This document shows positions 5,385 through 5,465 of a stretch of DNA of 5,465 nt, in pieces. Source of the DNA: Methanobacteriaceae archaeon (lineage in GTDB: Archaea > Methanobacteriota > Methanobacteria > Methanobacteriales > Methanobacteriaceae); assembly GCA_030693105.1 (NCBI GenBank), contig JAUYBK010000043.1:1-5465 (forward strand), given 5' to 3'. Every line of letters begins with the position of its first letter. Within the stretch, counting starts at the first letter, position 1. A program made the position numbers and the translations under genes. The notes under the pieces were generated by a model, which was not told the origin of the DNA, did no database searches, and was given only the letters and a program-made list of their open reading frames with translations.

Positions 5385-5465
5385 ATGGATCAAAATATAG
5401 TCAGGGTGGTTACCATCAAATACAATGAGGCGGAGATGAAGATACAGGCCGGGATGGTAACCACC
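5385..5465 (+). CDS. Probable start of an unidentified gene (3' end outside window)
   Basis: An open frame runs from the ATG at 5385 to the last base, giving 27 residues that begin MDQNIVRVVTIKYNEAEMK and continue IQAGMVTT. The alternation of hydrophobic and charged residues and the codon choice (ATA, GAG, AAG, ACC, GCC) look like a real coding start, and I do not recognise the family. The same frame is open back to an ATG at 5343, but that start lies on the AT-rich box and would add an unlikely N-terminus. No SD site precedes 5385, so translation may be leaderless or start elsewhere. The minus strand is also open here for 18 to 31 codons, so the strand is not settled. If real, the gene is divergent from fprA. 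Confidence 0.35.
   Translation, partial: MDQNIVRVVTIKYNEAEMKIQAGMVTT
5405..5465. repeat. Perfect 13-bp inverted repeat at the right edge
   Basis: GGTGGTTACCATC at 5405-5417 and GATGGTAACCACC at 5453-5465 are exact reverse complements separated by 35 bases. Each arm also contains a small self-palindrome (GGTTACC or GGTAACC). The pairing stops at the inner side (A5418 against G5452), and the outer side is cut by the window end, so the repeat could be longer. It lies inside the probable partial gene, where it would encode VVTI and MVTT. Confidence 0.7.

Noticed and set aside
1..5465. CRISPR arrays, tRNA or rRNA genes, insertion sequences, toxin-antitoxin or defence genes
   Set aside because: No regularly spaced repeats, cloverleaf sequences, transposase motifs or terminal repeats were seen. 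The genes present are metabolic or conserved methanogen genes.

Overview
The window looks like ordinary chromosome from a hydrogenotrophic methanogenic archaeon of the Methanobacteriales, most likely Methanobacterium or a close relative. Three genes point there independently: the C-terminal half of the heterodisulfide reductase subunit HdrB, a 2-phosphoglycerate kinase of the cyclic 2,3-diphosphoglycerate (cDPG) pathway, and an F420H2 oxidase of the flavodiiron family (FprA). Archaeal expression signals agree: oligo(T) tracts after stop codons, TATA-like AT-rich boxes, strong Shine-Dalgarno (SD) sequences related to GGAGGTGA, and a TTG start. The genus is an inference, because no rRNA gene is present.

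Layout, left to right. Plus strand: the 3' half of hdrB (2-457), followed by a strong T-rich terminator; a tightly overlapping pair of conserved genes of unknown function, DUF749-like (546-812) and DUF2096-like (809-1345); a calcineurin-like metallophosphoesterase (1451-2122); 2-phosphoglycerate kinase (2248-3171), whose last 23 bases overlap a stand-alone two-CBS-domain protein (3149-3544). Minus strand: a small protein of unknown function (4003-3590) lies directly downstream of fprA (5256-4024), 20 bases apart. The two strands converge near 3545-3603 on a compact double terminator. At the right edge a probable divergent plus-strand gene begins (about 5385) and runs off the window. It contains a perfect 13-bp inverted repeat that ends at the last base.

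How the genes may work together. HdrB carries the active-site clusters that reduce CoM-S-S-CoB, the last step of methanogenesis. FprA uses reduced F420 from the same metabolism to reduce O2 to water. The kinase makes 2,3-diphosphoglycerate, the precursor of the solute cDPG, and the overlapping CBS protein keeps both adenosyl-ribose contact motifs, so an energy-sensing link is possible but unproven. No mobile element, CRISPR array, tRNA, rRNA or clear sign of transfer was seen, and no stretch longer than 300 bases lacks a gene. The less explained items are the small fprA-linked protein, the kinase/CBS overlap, the lysine-less P-loop of the kinase and the inverted repeat at the right edge.
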